This document shows, piece by piece, positions 27,072-35,487 of a DNA stretch of 64,000 bases (the stretch's first letter is position 1; each line of letters opens with the position of its first letter). A program made the position numbers and the translations under genes. The notes under the pieces were generated by a model. The model worked only from the letters and a program-made list of their open reading frames with translations, was not told where the DNA came from and did no database searches. Source of the DNA: Xanthomonas hortorum (GTDB lineage Bacteria; Pseudomonadota; Gammaproteobacteria; Xanthomonadales; Xanthomonadaceae); the NCBI RefSeq assembly GCF_002940005.1, contig NZ_MDEF01000007.1; one strand, 5' to 3'.

Positions 27072-27243
27072 GGGAGAAGGTGCCCGAAGGAGCAGCAGCG
27101 AAGCCTGGAGCGGCTGTCCCTTCTCACTCCGGGAGAAGGTGCCCCGAAGGGGCGGATGAGGGTTCGAGCGAAGCCTGGCAGAGTTTGAGTGCAAGTGTGG
27201 CTTCGCCCCGTACCCTCACCCCACTCCCGCAGGAGAGGGGCTT
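27072..27243. repeat. Structured intergenic repeat, copy A plus a partial duplicate
   Basis: The full copy spans 27118-27243: a CCCTTCTC/GGGAGAAGG hairpin, a GCCCCGAAGGGGC hairpin, a TGAGGGT ... ACCCTCA long-range pair and a terminal CTCCCGCAGGAGAG hairpin. A partial copy (GGGAGAAGGTGCCCGAAGG, then GCGAAGCCTGG) precedes it at 27072-27109. It fills the 369-bp gap between the LysR gene and the small acidic gene; no coding sequence was recognised there. Copy B is at 30950-31079. Confidence 0.85.
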
Positions 27244-27365
27244 CATCTCGAGCGGGGGAAGCGCTCGTTGGGCTACACAGTCGATGGAGCATCTAACGCG
27301 CACCATCACCTCGTTTTTTCCTGTCGATGCCTAGGCTTTAGCTCCCCAACCTCTAGGACATTCCC

Positions 27366-27659
27366 ATGCCAACTCTTCGCATGCGTATCACCGGCACCGA
27401 CGACGACGCGCGTGCCATTGCCAATCTGCTGCAAAGCATCGAAGGCATCGAGCACGTGGAAGAAGTGGACGATCTGATGCCGCATCTGGACGACGATGAT
27501 TCCAGCTCGGCCGGTCTGTCCGACGACGAAGGTCCGGGCAGCCACGAGTTCGAAGTGGAAGCAGGCAACGAAGCCACCGCGCAGAAGGTGCGCGATGCCG
27601 TGCAGGAACTGGCGCTGCAGCTGGACGTGTTTGTCGAGTACGAAGTCGACGAAGGCTGA
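27366..27659 (+). CDS. Small acidic conserved hypothetical protein
   Basis: A 97-residue, strongly acidic cytosolic protein. The first half (MPTLRMRITGTDDDARAIAN and IEGIEHVEEVDDL) and the last third (EFEVEAGNEATAQKVRDAV) look like an alpha/beta ferredoxin-like fold split by an Asp/Ser-rich loop (residues 42-58). An AGGA ribosome-binding site precedes ATG 27366. No function is known. It stands alone between two repeats-rich gaps. Confidence 0.75.
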   Translation: MPTLRMRITGTDDDARAIANLLQSIEGIEHVEEVDDLMPHLDDDDSSSAGLSDDEGPGSHEFEVEAGNEATAQKVRDAVQELALQLDVFVEYEVDEG

Positions 27660-27880
27660 GCACGCCGTAGCGACGACTGCGCGGCCATGGCGCACGCGGT
27701 CGTCGCTCAGCGGTGTTGCATCACAGCGTTCGCTGCAATGCCGCCTGCGTCAGGCAGGCGGCGCGCACACGCACTCTCGCTTTTTAAATAAAGCCGAGCA
27801 CGTGCAAGCTGGTGCAGCATCGCCGACCAGCTTGACCACTAGACCGAAAATGCTGCGCTGAGCCCGGCAGCTTCTCGACG

Positions 27881-28687
27881 TCACCGCGCAATGCGGCGCC
27901 GCCGCGCACGCCAGCGCCAGGCCTGCAGCAGCAACCAGCCGGCAATTACCGCGACCACCACGACCGGCAGCAATGCCGCAACCGCGCGAATCACGAAGGC
28001 CACGCTGGACGCGAACACCTGGCCGAACTCGGCGCCCGCTTCGGCAATCTCGCCCCTGCCCTGCTCGCCGCCGGTGCTGCGGAAGTTGAGCGTGAGCAGT
28101 TGCGTGCGCACACGGCGTTGTTGCTGCGCCGCTTCTTGCTGAGTCTGTTGCGCCTCGGCTTCGATTTCGGCCAGGCGCTTGGACAATGCCAGCAGATCGG
28201 TCACCGCCAGATCACGGCGTTGCTGCAGTTCGAGCAGGCGTGCGTGTTCTTTCTGCAAACGTGCCTGCGCCAGGCCGGTGTCGGCGATCTGCTGCGCCAG
28301 GTCCTCGGCGCGCGTGCTGCGCGCAGCAACATCGCCGTGCTGGCCGGCCAGTTGCACCATCGGCTCGATGCCATCTGGCGCCAGCCGCACGCTGACGCTG
28401 CCGCTGGGGTCGCGACCACCCGTTTGTTCGACCGCCAGCAACGCGCAGTCGCCGAACTGCGCCGCTTGGCAGGCATTGCGCACCGCCACGATGCGTTGGC
28501 CGATCTGGTCGGCGGGCAACTCGATGCGCACATCGTGCTCATACGCCAATGCATTGCCCTGCGCGGCGGGCGGTGCCGGCGACGGAGCACCGCCGTCTGC
28601 GGCCATCTCCGCCGAGTGCCTGGCGCACCCACTCAGTGCCCAGCCCAGCAGCAACCCGACCGCGTAACGCTGCACGCCGCGCCTCAT
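27881..28687 (-). CDS. DUF4349-type lipoprotein
   Basis: A 268-residue protein with a lipoprotein signal and lipobox LSGC, a beta-rich N-terminal half, a coiled-coil centre (about 145-205, QLQKEHARLLELQQRRDLA and LAEIEAEAQQTQQEAAQQQ style heptads), and a C-terminal transmembrane helix (ALLPVVVVAVIAGWLLLQAW) followed by a basic tail. This is the layout of DUF4349 proteins. Role unknown, likely envelope. Its ATG overlaps the stop of the GFA-family gene by ATGA, so the two are translationally coupled. Confidence 0.8.
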   Translation of the reverse strand: MRRGVQRYAVGLLLGWALSGCARHSAEMAADGGAPSPAPPAAQGNALAYEHDVRIELPADQIGQRIVAVRNACQAAQFGDCALLAVEQTGGRDPSGSVSVRLAPDGIEPMVQLAGQHGDVAARSTRAEDLAQQIADTGLAQARLQKEHARLLELQQRRDLAVTDLLALSKRLAEIEAEAQQTQQEAAQQQRRVRTQLLTLNFRSTGGEQGRGEIAEAGAEFGQVFASSVAFVIRAVAALLPVVVVAVIAGWLLLQAWRWRARRRRIAR

Positions 28688-29040
28688 CGGCTGGCTCCAT
28701 CGACCGCATGTACCTGCAACGCGGTCAGATCCAGAGTGGGAAGGCAGCGCACATTGACCGCCACACTGGCCTCCCCGGTTCGGGGATTCGTGCCCTCGCT
28801 GAACGGGGCAATGCCGCATTGCGGGCAATGATGATGGTCGAGATGATGTTGATTGAAGCGGTAGGTTCCCAGCGCCTCCGGCTCACTCTGCAGACGCAGT
28901 TGCGTGCGCGTCCCGAACCACAGCAGGCCGCCGCGGCGACGGCACAGCGAACAATTGCAGTCGTACGCCTCGGTGATCGGCGCATCGGTCTGAAGATCGA
29001 ACGCGATGCGTCCGCAATGACAGCTACCGGCGTAGTGCAT
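28684..29040 (-). CDS. GFA-family zinc protein (CENP-V/GFA fold)
   Basis: A 118-residue member of the glutathione-dependent formaldehyde-activating (GFA) fold. The cysteine pairs expected for two zinc sites are visible: SCHCGRIAF (C7, C9), CNCSLCRRRGG and HCPQCGIAPF. The family name comes from an enzyme thought to speed formation of S-hydroxymethylglutathione, but most members have unknown substrates, and no formaldehyde dehydrogenase gene is near. ATG 29040 has a GGAGG-like site upstream on its strand. It is the first gene of a coupled pair with the DUF4349 lipoprotein. Confidence 0.87.
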   Translation of the reverse strand: MHYAGSCHCGRIAFDLQTDAPITEAYDCNCSLCRRRGGLLWFGTRTQLRLQSEPEALGTYRFNQHHLDHHHCPQCGIAPFSEGTNPRTGEASVAVNVRCLPTLDLTALQVHAVDGASR

Positions 29041-29138
29041 GGTGATCCTCCTTGGAGTCAGGCCACTCTAAACCAATGGCGGATGCGGACAAGCGCGCAC
29101 ATGCCTATGCTGGCGGATTGCTTCGATCGGAATCCACC

Positions 29139-30944
29139 ATGCGTCAACGCCTGCTCGTCCTCGCCCTGCTCGCCGGCCTCAGCGCCTGCCAGCAGCAGCC
29201 CGAATCACCGCGCGCCGGCACCAGTGATGCCAGCACCCAGGAGGCACAGACGCCGGACGCGCGCTTTGCCGCACTGTCCAAGCGTGCACTCGACACCTGG
29301 ATGCAGCTGTCGCCGGTCACTGCCACCCAGACCGGCGATCACCGCTTCGACACGCAGATCGACGACCTGAGCACCGCCGGCCGTCAGCGCAGCCTGGATG
29401 CGGGTAAACAACTGCTGGCCGAGCTGGATGCCATTAAGGTCGCCAAGCTGTCGCGCGAGAACCAGGTCGATGCAGCCATTTTGCGCAATCAGCTGCAATC
29501 GGAAATCTGGAACACCGAGGTGCTGCAAAGCTGGGCCTGGGACCCGCAGCTCTACAAGGGCCTGGCCGGCAGTGCGCTGTACGGCCTGATGGCGCGCGAG
29601 TTCGCGCCGCTGCCCGAGCGGCTGACCTCCGCCACCCAGCGCATGGAGAAGATTCCCGGCATCTTTGCGCAGGCGCGCGAGAACCTGGACCCGGTCCGTG
29701 TGCCGAAGATCCACGCCGAGACGGTGGCCAAGCAGAACAAGGGCATCCTCAGCATCGTCGATACCTTTATCGCGCCCAACATCGGCCAGCTGGGGCCGAT
29801 CGAAGCGGCGCGCGCGCAAGCGGCCATCGACAAGCTGCGCAAGGCCGTGGCCGAGCAGCAGACCTGGCTGGACACCGTGCTGGTGCCCAATGCCAAGGGC
29901 GATTTCCGCGTCGGCGCGCAACTCTACGATCAGAAGCTGAAATTCGCGCTGCTGTCGTCGCTGTCGCGCGCCGACATCAAGCAGCGTGCCGAGTCCGAAC
30001 TCAAGCGTGTGCGCAGCGAGATGTACGGCATCGCCCGCACGGTGCTCAAGGACAAACCAGGCGCACCGAAACTGCCCGCTGCCCCCAGCGACGATCAGCA
30101 GCAGGCCGCGATCGAAGCGGCGCTGGAACTGGCCTATGCCGACAAGCCGGCCCGCGACAAGGTAGTGGACGCTGCCAAGGCCGCACTGGCGCAGTCCACC
30201 GAGTTCGTGCGCCAGAAGGATTTGATGACGCTGCCCGATTCGCCGGTGGACATCATCCTGATGCCGGAATTCCAGCGCGGCGTGGCGGTGGCGTACTGCG
30301 ATTCGCCCGGCCCGCTCGACAAGAATCTCAAGACCTTCTATGCGGTGTCGCCGATTCCCGACGACTGGAACGAGAAGCAGGTCGATTCCTTCCTGCGCGA
30401 GTACAACAGCCGCATGATCCACCTGCTCAGCATTCACGAAGGCACCCCTGGCCATTACCTGGAAGGCTGGCACTCGGGCAAATTCCCCTCCACGCTACGC
30501 GCAGTACTGCGCTCGGGCATGTTCGCCGAAGGTTGGGCGGTGTACACCGAACGCATGATGCAGGAGCAGGGGTATCTGGATAACGACCCGTTATTCCATT
30601 TGGTGCAGCTCAAGTTCTACCTGCGCACCATTGCCAACGCCATCCTCGACCAGGGCGTGCATGTGGACGGCTGGGAGCGCGACAAGGCGATGCACCTGAT
30701 GACCCACGACACCTTCCAGCAAGAGAGCGAAGCCTCGGGCAAGTGGGTGCGTGCGCAGTTGTCGTCCGCACAATTGCCGACCTATTTCGTCGGCGTGCAG
30801 GAACATCTGGATACGCGCAAGGCGGTGCAGGCCAAGCTGGGCGACAAATTCAACCTGAAGGCCTACCACGACCAGATGCTGTCGTATGGCGCCCCACCGG
30901 TGCGCTTTGCACGCGAGTTGATGCTGGATCAGCCGATCGAGTGA
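29139..30944 (+). CDS. DUF885 lipoprotein, predicted zinc metallopeptidase
   Basis: A 601-residue lipoprotein (lipobox LSAC, Cys near residue 17) of the DUF885 family, an all-helical fold related to M3/M32-like peptidases. The putative metal motif is HEGTPGH, in LLSIHEGTPGHYLEGW, with a downstream EGWAVYTERM helix that would give the third ligand. It is likely periplasmic or outer-membrane attached; substrates are unknown. The frame is open upstream, but ATG 29139 begins the signal. It is followed by copy B of the structured repeat, then the convergent ABC transporter. Confidence 0.88.
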   Translation: MRQRLLVLALLAGLSACQQQPESPRAGTSDASTQEAQTPDARFAALSKRALDTWMQLSPVTATQTGDHRFDTQIDDLSTAGRQRSLDAGKQLLAELDAIKVAKLSRENQVDAAILRNQLQSEIWNTEVLQSWAWDPQLYKGLAGSALYGLMAREFAPLPERLTSATQRMEKIPGIFAQARENLDPVRVPKIHAETVAKQNKGILSIVDTFIAPNIGQLGPIEAARAQAAIDKLRKAVAEQQTWLDTVLVPNAKGDFRVGAQLYDQKLKFALLSSLSRADIKQRAESELKRVRSEMYGIARTVLKDKPGAPKLPAAPSDDQQQAAIEAALELAYADKPARDKVVDAAKAALAQSTEFVRQKDLMTLPDSPVDIILMPEFQRGVAVAYCDSPGPLDKNLKTFYAVSPIPDDWNEKQVDSFLREYNSRMIHLLSIHEGTPGHYLEGWHSGKFPSTLRAVLRSGMFAEGWAVYTERMMQEQGYLDNDPLFHLVQLKFYLRTIANAILDQGVHVDGWERDKAMHLMTHDTFQQESEASGKWVRAQLSSAQLPTYFVGVQEHLDTRKAVQAKLGDKFNLKAYHDQMLSYGAPPVRFARELMLDQPIE

Positions 30945-30949
30945 GTAGT

Positions 30950-31079
30950 CCCTTCTCCCCTCGGGAGAAGGTGCCCCAAAGGGGCGGATGAGGGTACGGG
31001 CGAAGCTTCGTGTGGCCAACTGGCGAGTGGCTACGCCCCTTACCCTCACCCCAGCCCCTCTCCCGTAGGAGAGGGGCTT
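30950..31079. repeat. Structured intergenic repeat, copy B
   Basis: The same family as 27118-27243. CCCTTCTC...GGGAGAAGG and GCCCCAAAGGGGC hairpins, a TGAGGGTACGGGCG segment that pairs with a CGCCCCTTACCCTCA segment, and a final CCCCTCTCCC/GGAGAGGGG hairpin can fold into a branched structure. It lies between the convergent ends of the DUF885 and ABC transporter genes, where it could stop transcription from both sides. Confidence 0.85.
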
Positions 31080-31126
31080 GCCAGTGCCGTTGTTGCGCGT
31101 TTTAAGCAATCTACCAACCAACTACA

Positions 31127-32959
31127 TCACCCATCCGCCGCAACAAACCCTCCCGTCTGCCGCGCCCACAGCCGCGCATACAGCCCGCCCTGCGCGATCA
31201 ATTCCGCATGCGTGCCGGTTTCGACGATGCGTCCCGCATCCATCACCACCAGCCGATCCATGCGCGCGATGGTGGAGAGCCGGTGCGCAATTGCGATGAC
31301 GGTCTTGTTGCCCATCAACGCATCCAGACTGTCCTGGATCGCCGCTTCCACTTCCGAATCCAGTGCAGAGGTGGCTTCGTCCAAAATCAGGATCAGCGCG
31401 TCCTTCAGCAACACGCGCGCAATCGCGATGCGCTGCCGTTGACCGCCCGACAGCTTGACCCCGCGTTCGCCCACATACGCATCGAAGCCGCGGCGGCCCT
31501 CGCCATCCACCAGCGTGTCGATGAAGCTCTCGGCGCGCGCCTTGCGCACAGCCTCCAGCATCTGCGCTTCGGTGGCCTGCGGTCGCCCGTACAACAGGTT
31601 GTCGCGGATCGAACGATGCAGTAACGAGGTGTCCTGCGTGACCAGGCCGATCTGCCCGCGCAGGCTTTCCTGCGTAACCTGCGCAATATCCTGCCCGTCG
31701 ACCAGGATGCGCCCCTGCTCCAGGTCGTACAGCCGCAGCAGCACGTTGACCAGCGTCGATTTGCCGGCACCGGACGGCCCGACCAGGCCGATCTTCTCGC
31801 CCGCGCGCACCTGCAGATCCAGCCCGGCAATCACGCCGCCGCGTTTGCCGTAATGGAAATGGATGTGCTCGAACTGCACCTGTCCCTGCGTCACCTGCAG
31901 CGGCACTGCATCGGGCACGTCCTGCACCAGCACCGGCTGCGAGATGGTCTGCATGCCGTCCTGCACGCTGCCGATATCTTCGAAGATGCCGTTGACCGTC
32001 CACATGATCCAGCCGGACATGTTGTGGATGCGGATCACCAGACCGGTCGCCAGCGTGATCGCGCCCACGCTGATCTGGCCGCGGCTCCACAGCCACAACG
32101 CCAGCCCGCAGGTGCCCACGATCAGAAAACCATTGGCTACCGCAATGGCGGTATCCATGACAGTGGTCACGCGCGTCTGGCCGCGATGCTTGACCGTCAA
32201 CTCATCGATCGCATCGCGCACATACGCCTGCTCGCGGCCGGCATGTGCAAACAGCTTGAGCGTAGAGATATTGGTGTAGCCATCGACGATGCGCCCGGTC
32301 GCCTTGGAGCGTGCATCCGATGCGATCCAGGCACGCGCCTTCATGCGCGGCACGAAGAACGCCATCAGCGCCACATACACCACCAGCCAGAGCGACAACG
32401 GCAGCATCAACCACGGATCGGCCTGCGCAAACAGCCACAACGCGCTGCCGGTATAGACCACGATGTACCAGAGCGCGTCCACCATCTGCACCGCCGATTC
32501 GCGCAGCGAGTTGCCGGTCTGCATCACGCGATTGGCGATGCGCCCGGCAAAATCGTTGTGGAAAAATCCCAGGCTTTGCCGCACCACGTAGTTGTGCATC
32601 AGCCAGCGCGAGCGGTTGCTCAGGCCCGGCACGATCGCCTGATTGACCAGCAGGTTATGCAGGCCGGTGAACAACGGCCGCGCCACCAGCGTGATCAGCG
32701 CCATCCACACCAGCTCGCCAGCATGGCGACGGAAGAACGCCGGCCCCGGCCGCTCGGCCAGCATGTCGACGATGCGACCGAGGAAGTCGAACATCGCCAC
32801 TTCCACCAGCGCCAGCAGCAACCCGGCGATCAACGTGGCCAGCAGGATCGGCCACAACGGCCGCAAATAATGCAGATAGAACCGCCATACGCTACGTGGC
32901 GGCATTTCCCGCTCGATCGGCGGGAAGACATCGATCAGGGATTCGAACCAGCGGAACAT
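31127..32959 (-). CDS. ABC exporter half-transporter (MsbA/LmrA-like, TMD-NBD)
   Basis: A 610-residue fused ABC exporter. An N-terminal six-helix transmembrane domain (residues about 30-325) is followed by a nucleotide-binding domain with Walker A GPSGAGKST (394-402), signature LSGGQ (503-507), Walker B ILILDEATSALD and the H-loop AHRLST. It should work as a homodimer or heterodimer; the substrate (lipid, drug or peptide) cannot be told. It is not clearly MsbA: no lpxK is adjacent, and the sequence is closer to multidrug-type exporters. ATG 32959 is used rather than GTG three codons upstream. Confidence 0.93.
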   Translation of the reverse strand: MFRWFESLIDVFPPIEREMPPRSVWRFYLHYLRPLWPILLATLIAGLLLALVEVAMFDFLGRIVDMLAERPGPAFFRRHAGELVWMALITLVARPLFTGLHNLLVNQAIVPGLSNRSRWLMHNYVVRQSLGFFHNDFAGRIANRVMQTGNSLRESAVQMVDALWYIVVYTGSALWLFAQADPWLMLPLSLWLVVYVALMAFFVPRMKARAWIASDARSKATGRIVDGYTNISTLKLFAHAGREQAYVRDAIDELTVKHRGQTRVTTVMDTAIAVANGFLIVGTCGLALWLWSRGQISVGAITLATGLVIRIHNMSGWIMWTVNGIFEDIGSVQDGMQTISQPVLVQDVPDAVPLQVTQGQVQFEHIHFHYGKRGGVIAGLDLQVRAGEKIGLVGPSGAGKSTLVNVLLRLYDLEQGRILVDGQDIAQVTQESLRGQIGLVTQDTSLLHRSIRDNLLYGRPQATEAQMLEAVRKARAESFIDTLVDGEGRRGFDAYVGERGVKLSGGQRQRIAIARVLLKDALILILDEATSALDSEVEAAIQDSLDALMGNKTVIAIAHRLSTIARMDRLVVMDAGRIVETGTHAELIAQGGLYARLWARQTGGFVAADG

Positions 32960-33043
32960 TGCAGACACTTTGAAAAAACCGGGAGATCAGGCTAGCCGAT
33001 CGCGCGTCAAGCCGCAGTGGCGTTCAGGGGTTGTCAGCCGCGC

Positions 33044-33643
33044 TTAGTCGCGGATGCGCGCAAGCAAGCGGTTGACCTCGTCCAGATCGAAATGCGCCGG
33101 ATCGAAGCGTCCACCCAGCGTCGCCAGCACTTGCACGTGTTGCGCATGGCCTGGGTTGGCGATGATCTGCAGAAACTCCAGGTAGTGCTCGATGCCTTCG
33201 CTGTTTTCCGGCGGGCAGGCATTGGCGCCGTCCACGCAACGGGCGCCACGCAGGCCTGCATCCGGCGGCAGGATCGCCTCCACCTGCAGGCGATGCTGCC
33301 AGCCCGCGCCGCTGCCGTAGAAATAATCGAACCACTCCAGCTCGCCCACCGCGCTTTCCAGCGTGACGCGGGCGGCATGCTTGAGCCGTGGGCGATCGGG
33401 AACATCAAGCCCCGACTCGCCGTAGCGGCCGCCACCCAGGTCGAACTCGTACGGATGCGCGCTACTCCAGCCCATCGCCGGCTGCAGCACGCGATGCAGC
33501 GTTGCCAGGCGCAGCGACCCGGCCACCAGCAATCGGCGCCACACCAGCGGCGTGCTGCCTACCAGCGCGACATGCAGCTGATACACCGGTACGGGTACCT
33601 GCACCACCTGCTGTGCGGCTTTCTTTTTTTTGGCCTTGCTCAT
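33044..33643 (-). CDS. Plasmid pRiA4b ORF-3-like protein
   Basis: A 199-residue protein with the pRiA4b ORF-3 domain (VYQLHVALVGSTPLVWRRLL, then LATLHRVLQPAMGWSSAHPYEF and WFDYFYGSGAGWQHRLQVE). The family is common in bacteria and on plasmids, with no established function. The N-terminus is a Lys cluster (SKAKKKK) encoded by a tract containing eight consecutive A residues (33624-33631 on the other strand as T), a possible slippage site close to the start. ATG 33643 is the only sensible start. Upstream is a perfect 18-bp inverted repeat. Confidence 0.85.
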   Translation of the reverse strand: MSKAKKKKAAQQVVQVPVPVYQLHVALVGSTPLVWRRLLVAGSLRLATLHRVLQPAMGWSSAHPYEFDLGGGRYGESGLDVPDRPRLKHAARVTLESAVGELEWFDYFYGSGAGWQHRLQVEAILPPDAGLRGARCVDGANACPPENSEGIEHYLEFLQIIANPGHAQHVQVLATLGGRFDPAHFDLDEVNRLLARIRD

Positions 33644-33667
33644 CGTGTCTTGGCTACCTGTTTGCGG

Positions 33668-33715
33668 TGCAAGTATGCAGCGATGAGCCACCGACTGCAT
33701 CGCTGCATACTTGCA
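33668..33715. promoter_or_regulatory. Perfect 18-bp inverted repeat upstream of the pRiA4b-like gene
   Basis: Arms TGCAAGTATGCAGCGATG and CATCGCTGCATACTTGCA pair without mismatch around a 12-nt spacer, 25 bp upstream of the start codon. It could be an operator for a dimeric regulator, a leader hairpin, or the trace of a small mobile element. A second, weaker GCCGCC/GGCGGC dyad follows at 33716-33737. Confidence 0.6.
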
Positions 33716-33887
33716 GCCGCCCAATTGCAGGCGGCCAATATCGATGACGCATGCAAGGACGCAAGCAAGCGCACGCAGATGGCAGACGCGCTTTCAGTAC
33801 CTCGCAGCGTGGCGTGGTGGCATCAAGTAATTCCACCGTAGCGCGACGCCAGTTTGTCCCTGCATCTACAGAATCTGCGAAGCAACC

Positions 33888-35153
33888 TCAGCGCTGCTGC
33901 AGACTCGGCACCGCATCGGTCACGTGCGCATGGCGGCGCATGATCCAGTTGAACAGCGGTGTGGCCATCAGCGTGGACAGGATCGCCATCAGCACCAGCA
34001 CCGAGAACAGGCCTTGTTCGATCACGCCGGCCTGCAACCCGATATTGATGATGATCAGCTCCATCAAACCGCGTGCATTCATCAGCGACCCGATCGCCAT
34101 CGCATCGCGATTGTTCTCGCCGGTGATCCGTGCAGCGGCCCAGCAGGCCAATCCCTTGCCAATGAACGATGCCGCCAGAATCGCCACGCCGGCCAGCATG
34201 ATCTGCGGCTGCAGCAGCACGCTGAGCTGGGTCTTGAGACCGGAATAGGTGAAGAACATCGGCAGCAGGAACACCACCACGAACGGCTGCATCATCTCGC
34301 GCAGTTTTTCGGTCAACGCGCCCCTGGGCAGGCAGACGCCGAGCAGGAAGCCGCCAAACACTGCATGGATGCCGATCGCATCCATCGCCCAGGCGCTGAG
34401 GCAGAACAGCATCAGGATCACCGCCAACACGCCGTTGCTCAGCGGCTGGTCCGCCACCACGTAATTCTCGAGCCGCCGCAGCAGATGGCGGCCGACAAAA
34501 ATCATGAACAACGCGTAGGCCACGCCACCACCGATGGCCAGATACGCGCCTCCCCAACTGCCGCCGAAACTGGCCAGCACGATCGCCAAAATGCACCACG
34601 CCGCCGCATCGTCGAACGCGCCGGCCGTCAACGCCAGCGTGCCCAACGGGCTGTTGGTCAGACCGCGCTCGTGAATGATGCGCGCCAGCATCGGGAAGGC
34701 GGTAATGGCAATGGCAGCGCCTAAAAACAGCGAAGCTTCCGTCAACTTGGCTTTTTCCGAAAACAAGCCATCCACGTTGATCAGCCACGGACACATCGCA
34801 AAGGCCAGCGCGAACGGCACCGCGATTCCGGCCAACGACACGCTCATCGCGCTGCGATAGCGCGCGCGGAAATGATCGCTGCGGAAGTCGGTACCGACCA
34901 GGAACATGTATAGCCCCACGCCGAACTGGGCCAGCACGTAGAGCACGTCCAGCGTCTGCTTGGGAAACAGCGCCGCCTGCACATCCGGCAGCAACATGCC
35001 GAACAACGAAGGGCCCAACGCCACGCCGGCAATCATCTCGCCCACCACTTGCGGCTGCCCCACCCGCTTGGCCAGCAAACCCACCAGACGGCAGATCAGC
35101 AAGATCACTGCAGCCTGCAAGAAGAAATACACCGACATCTGCGGAGTGGTCAT
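33888..35153 (-). CDS. Kef-type cation:proton antiporter (CPA2 family)
   Basis: A 421-residue inner-membrane protein with about twelve helices of the Na+/H+ exchanger domain (GEMIAGVALGPSLFG, GAAIAITAFPMLARII, ALTAGAFDDAAAWCIL, GSLMNARGLMELIIINIG). The ALTAGAFDDAAAW segment carries the paired aspartates expected of electrogenic ion translocation. There is no C-terminal RCK/TrkA-N domain, unlike KefB/KefC, so it is a simple exchanger; whether it moves Na+ or K+ is unclear. ATG 35153 is chosen over the TTG two codons upstream. Confidence 0.9.
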   Translation of the reverse strand: MTTPQMSVYFFLQAAVILLICRLVGLLAKRVGQPQVVGEMIAGVALGPSLFGMLLPDVQAALFPKQTLDVLYVLAQFGVGLYMFLVGTDFRSDHFRARYRSAMSVSLAGIAVPFALAFAMCPWLINVDGLFSEKAKLTEASLFLGAAIAITAFPMLARIIHERGLTNSPLGTLALTAGAFDDAAAWCILAIVLASFGGSWGGAYLAIGGGVAYALFMIFVGRHLLRRLENYVVADQPLSNGVLAVILMLFCLSAWAMDAIGIHAVFGGFLLGVCLPRGALTEKLREMMQPFVVVFLLPMFFTYSGLKTQLSVLLQPQIMLAGVAILAASFIGKGLACWAAARITGENNRDAMAIGSLMNARGLMELIIINIGLQAGVIEQGLFSVLVLMAILSTLMATPLFNWIMRRHAHVTDAVPSLQQR

Positions 35154-35487
35154 GCGCAAGGCAACATCTTTGAGGGTGCGCGGATCATATCGAGCCGTGC
35201 CAGCGGGCGATAGCCATCATGCAGCTGTCACGCAGGCATCGCCCGGGGTCGGCAGGGCTGTGCTGCACCGGCAAGCCAAGCGACGTGGTGCATGCGCGCC
35301 GAGCTCGGTTGCCCACACGCGCCGTGATCAATGCCTTGCTGACCCCCGTGCTGCAGCGCAGATGGCGATCCCGATGCGGTACAGTCGGTTGGGGGTAGCA
35401 CTGGACGATGCGCCCAGGCTGCCGTGGCCGCCAGCCACTACACGCTCCGTGCAGTGGCTGTGGCCCGCCTTCGCAACCAACGGCGCA
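35154..35487. other. 334-bp gap without a gene
   Basis: No convincing coding sequence on either strand. Near the end of the serine hydrolase gene there is an inverted repeat, CAGCCACT at 35432-35439 and AGTGGCTG at 35453-35460, which could end its transcript but has no T tract. The rest contains the promoter side of the Kef-type gene, which I cannot define. Confidence 0.5.
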
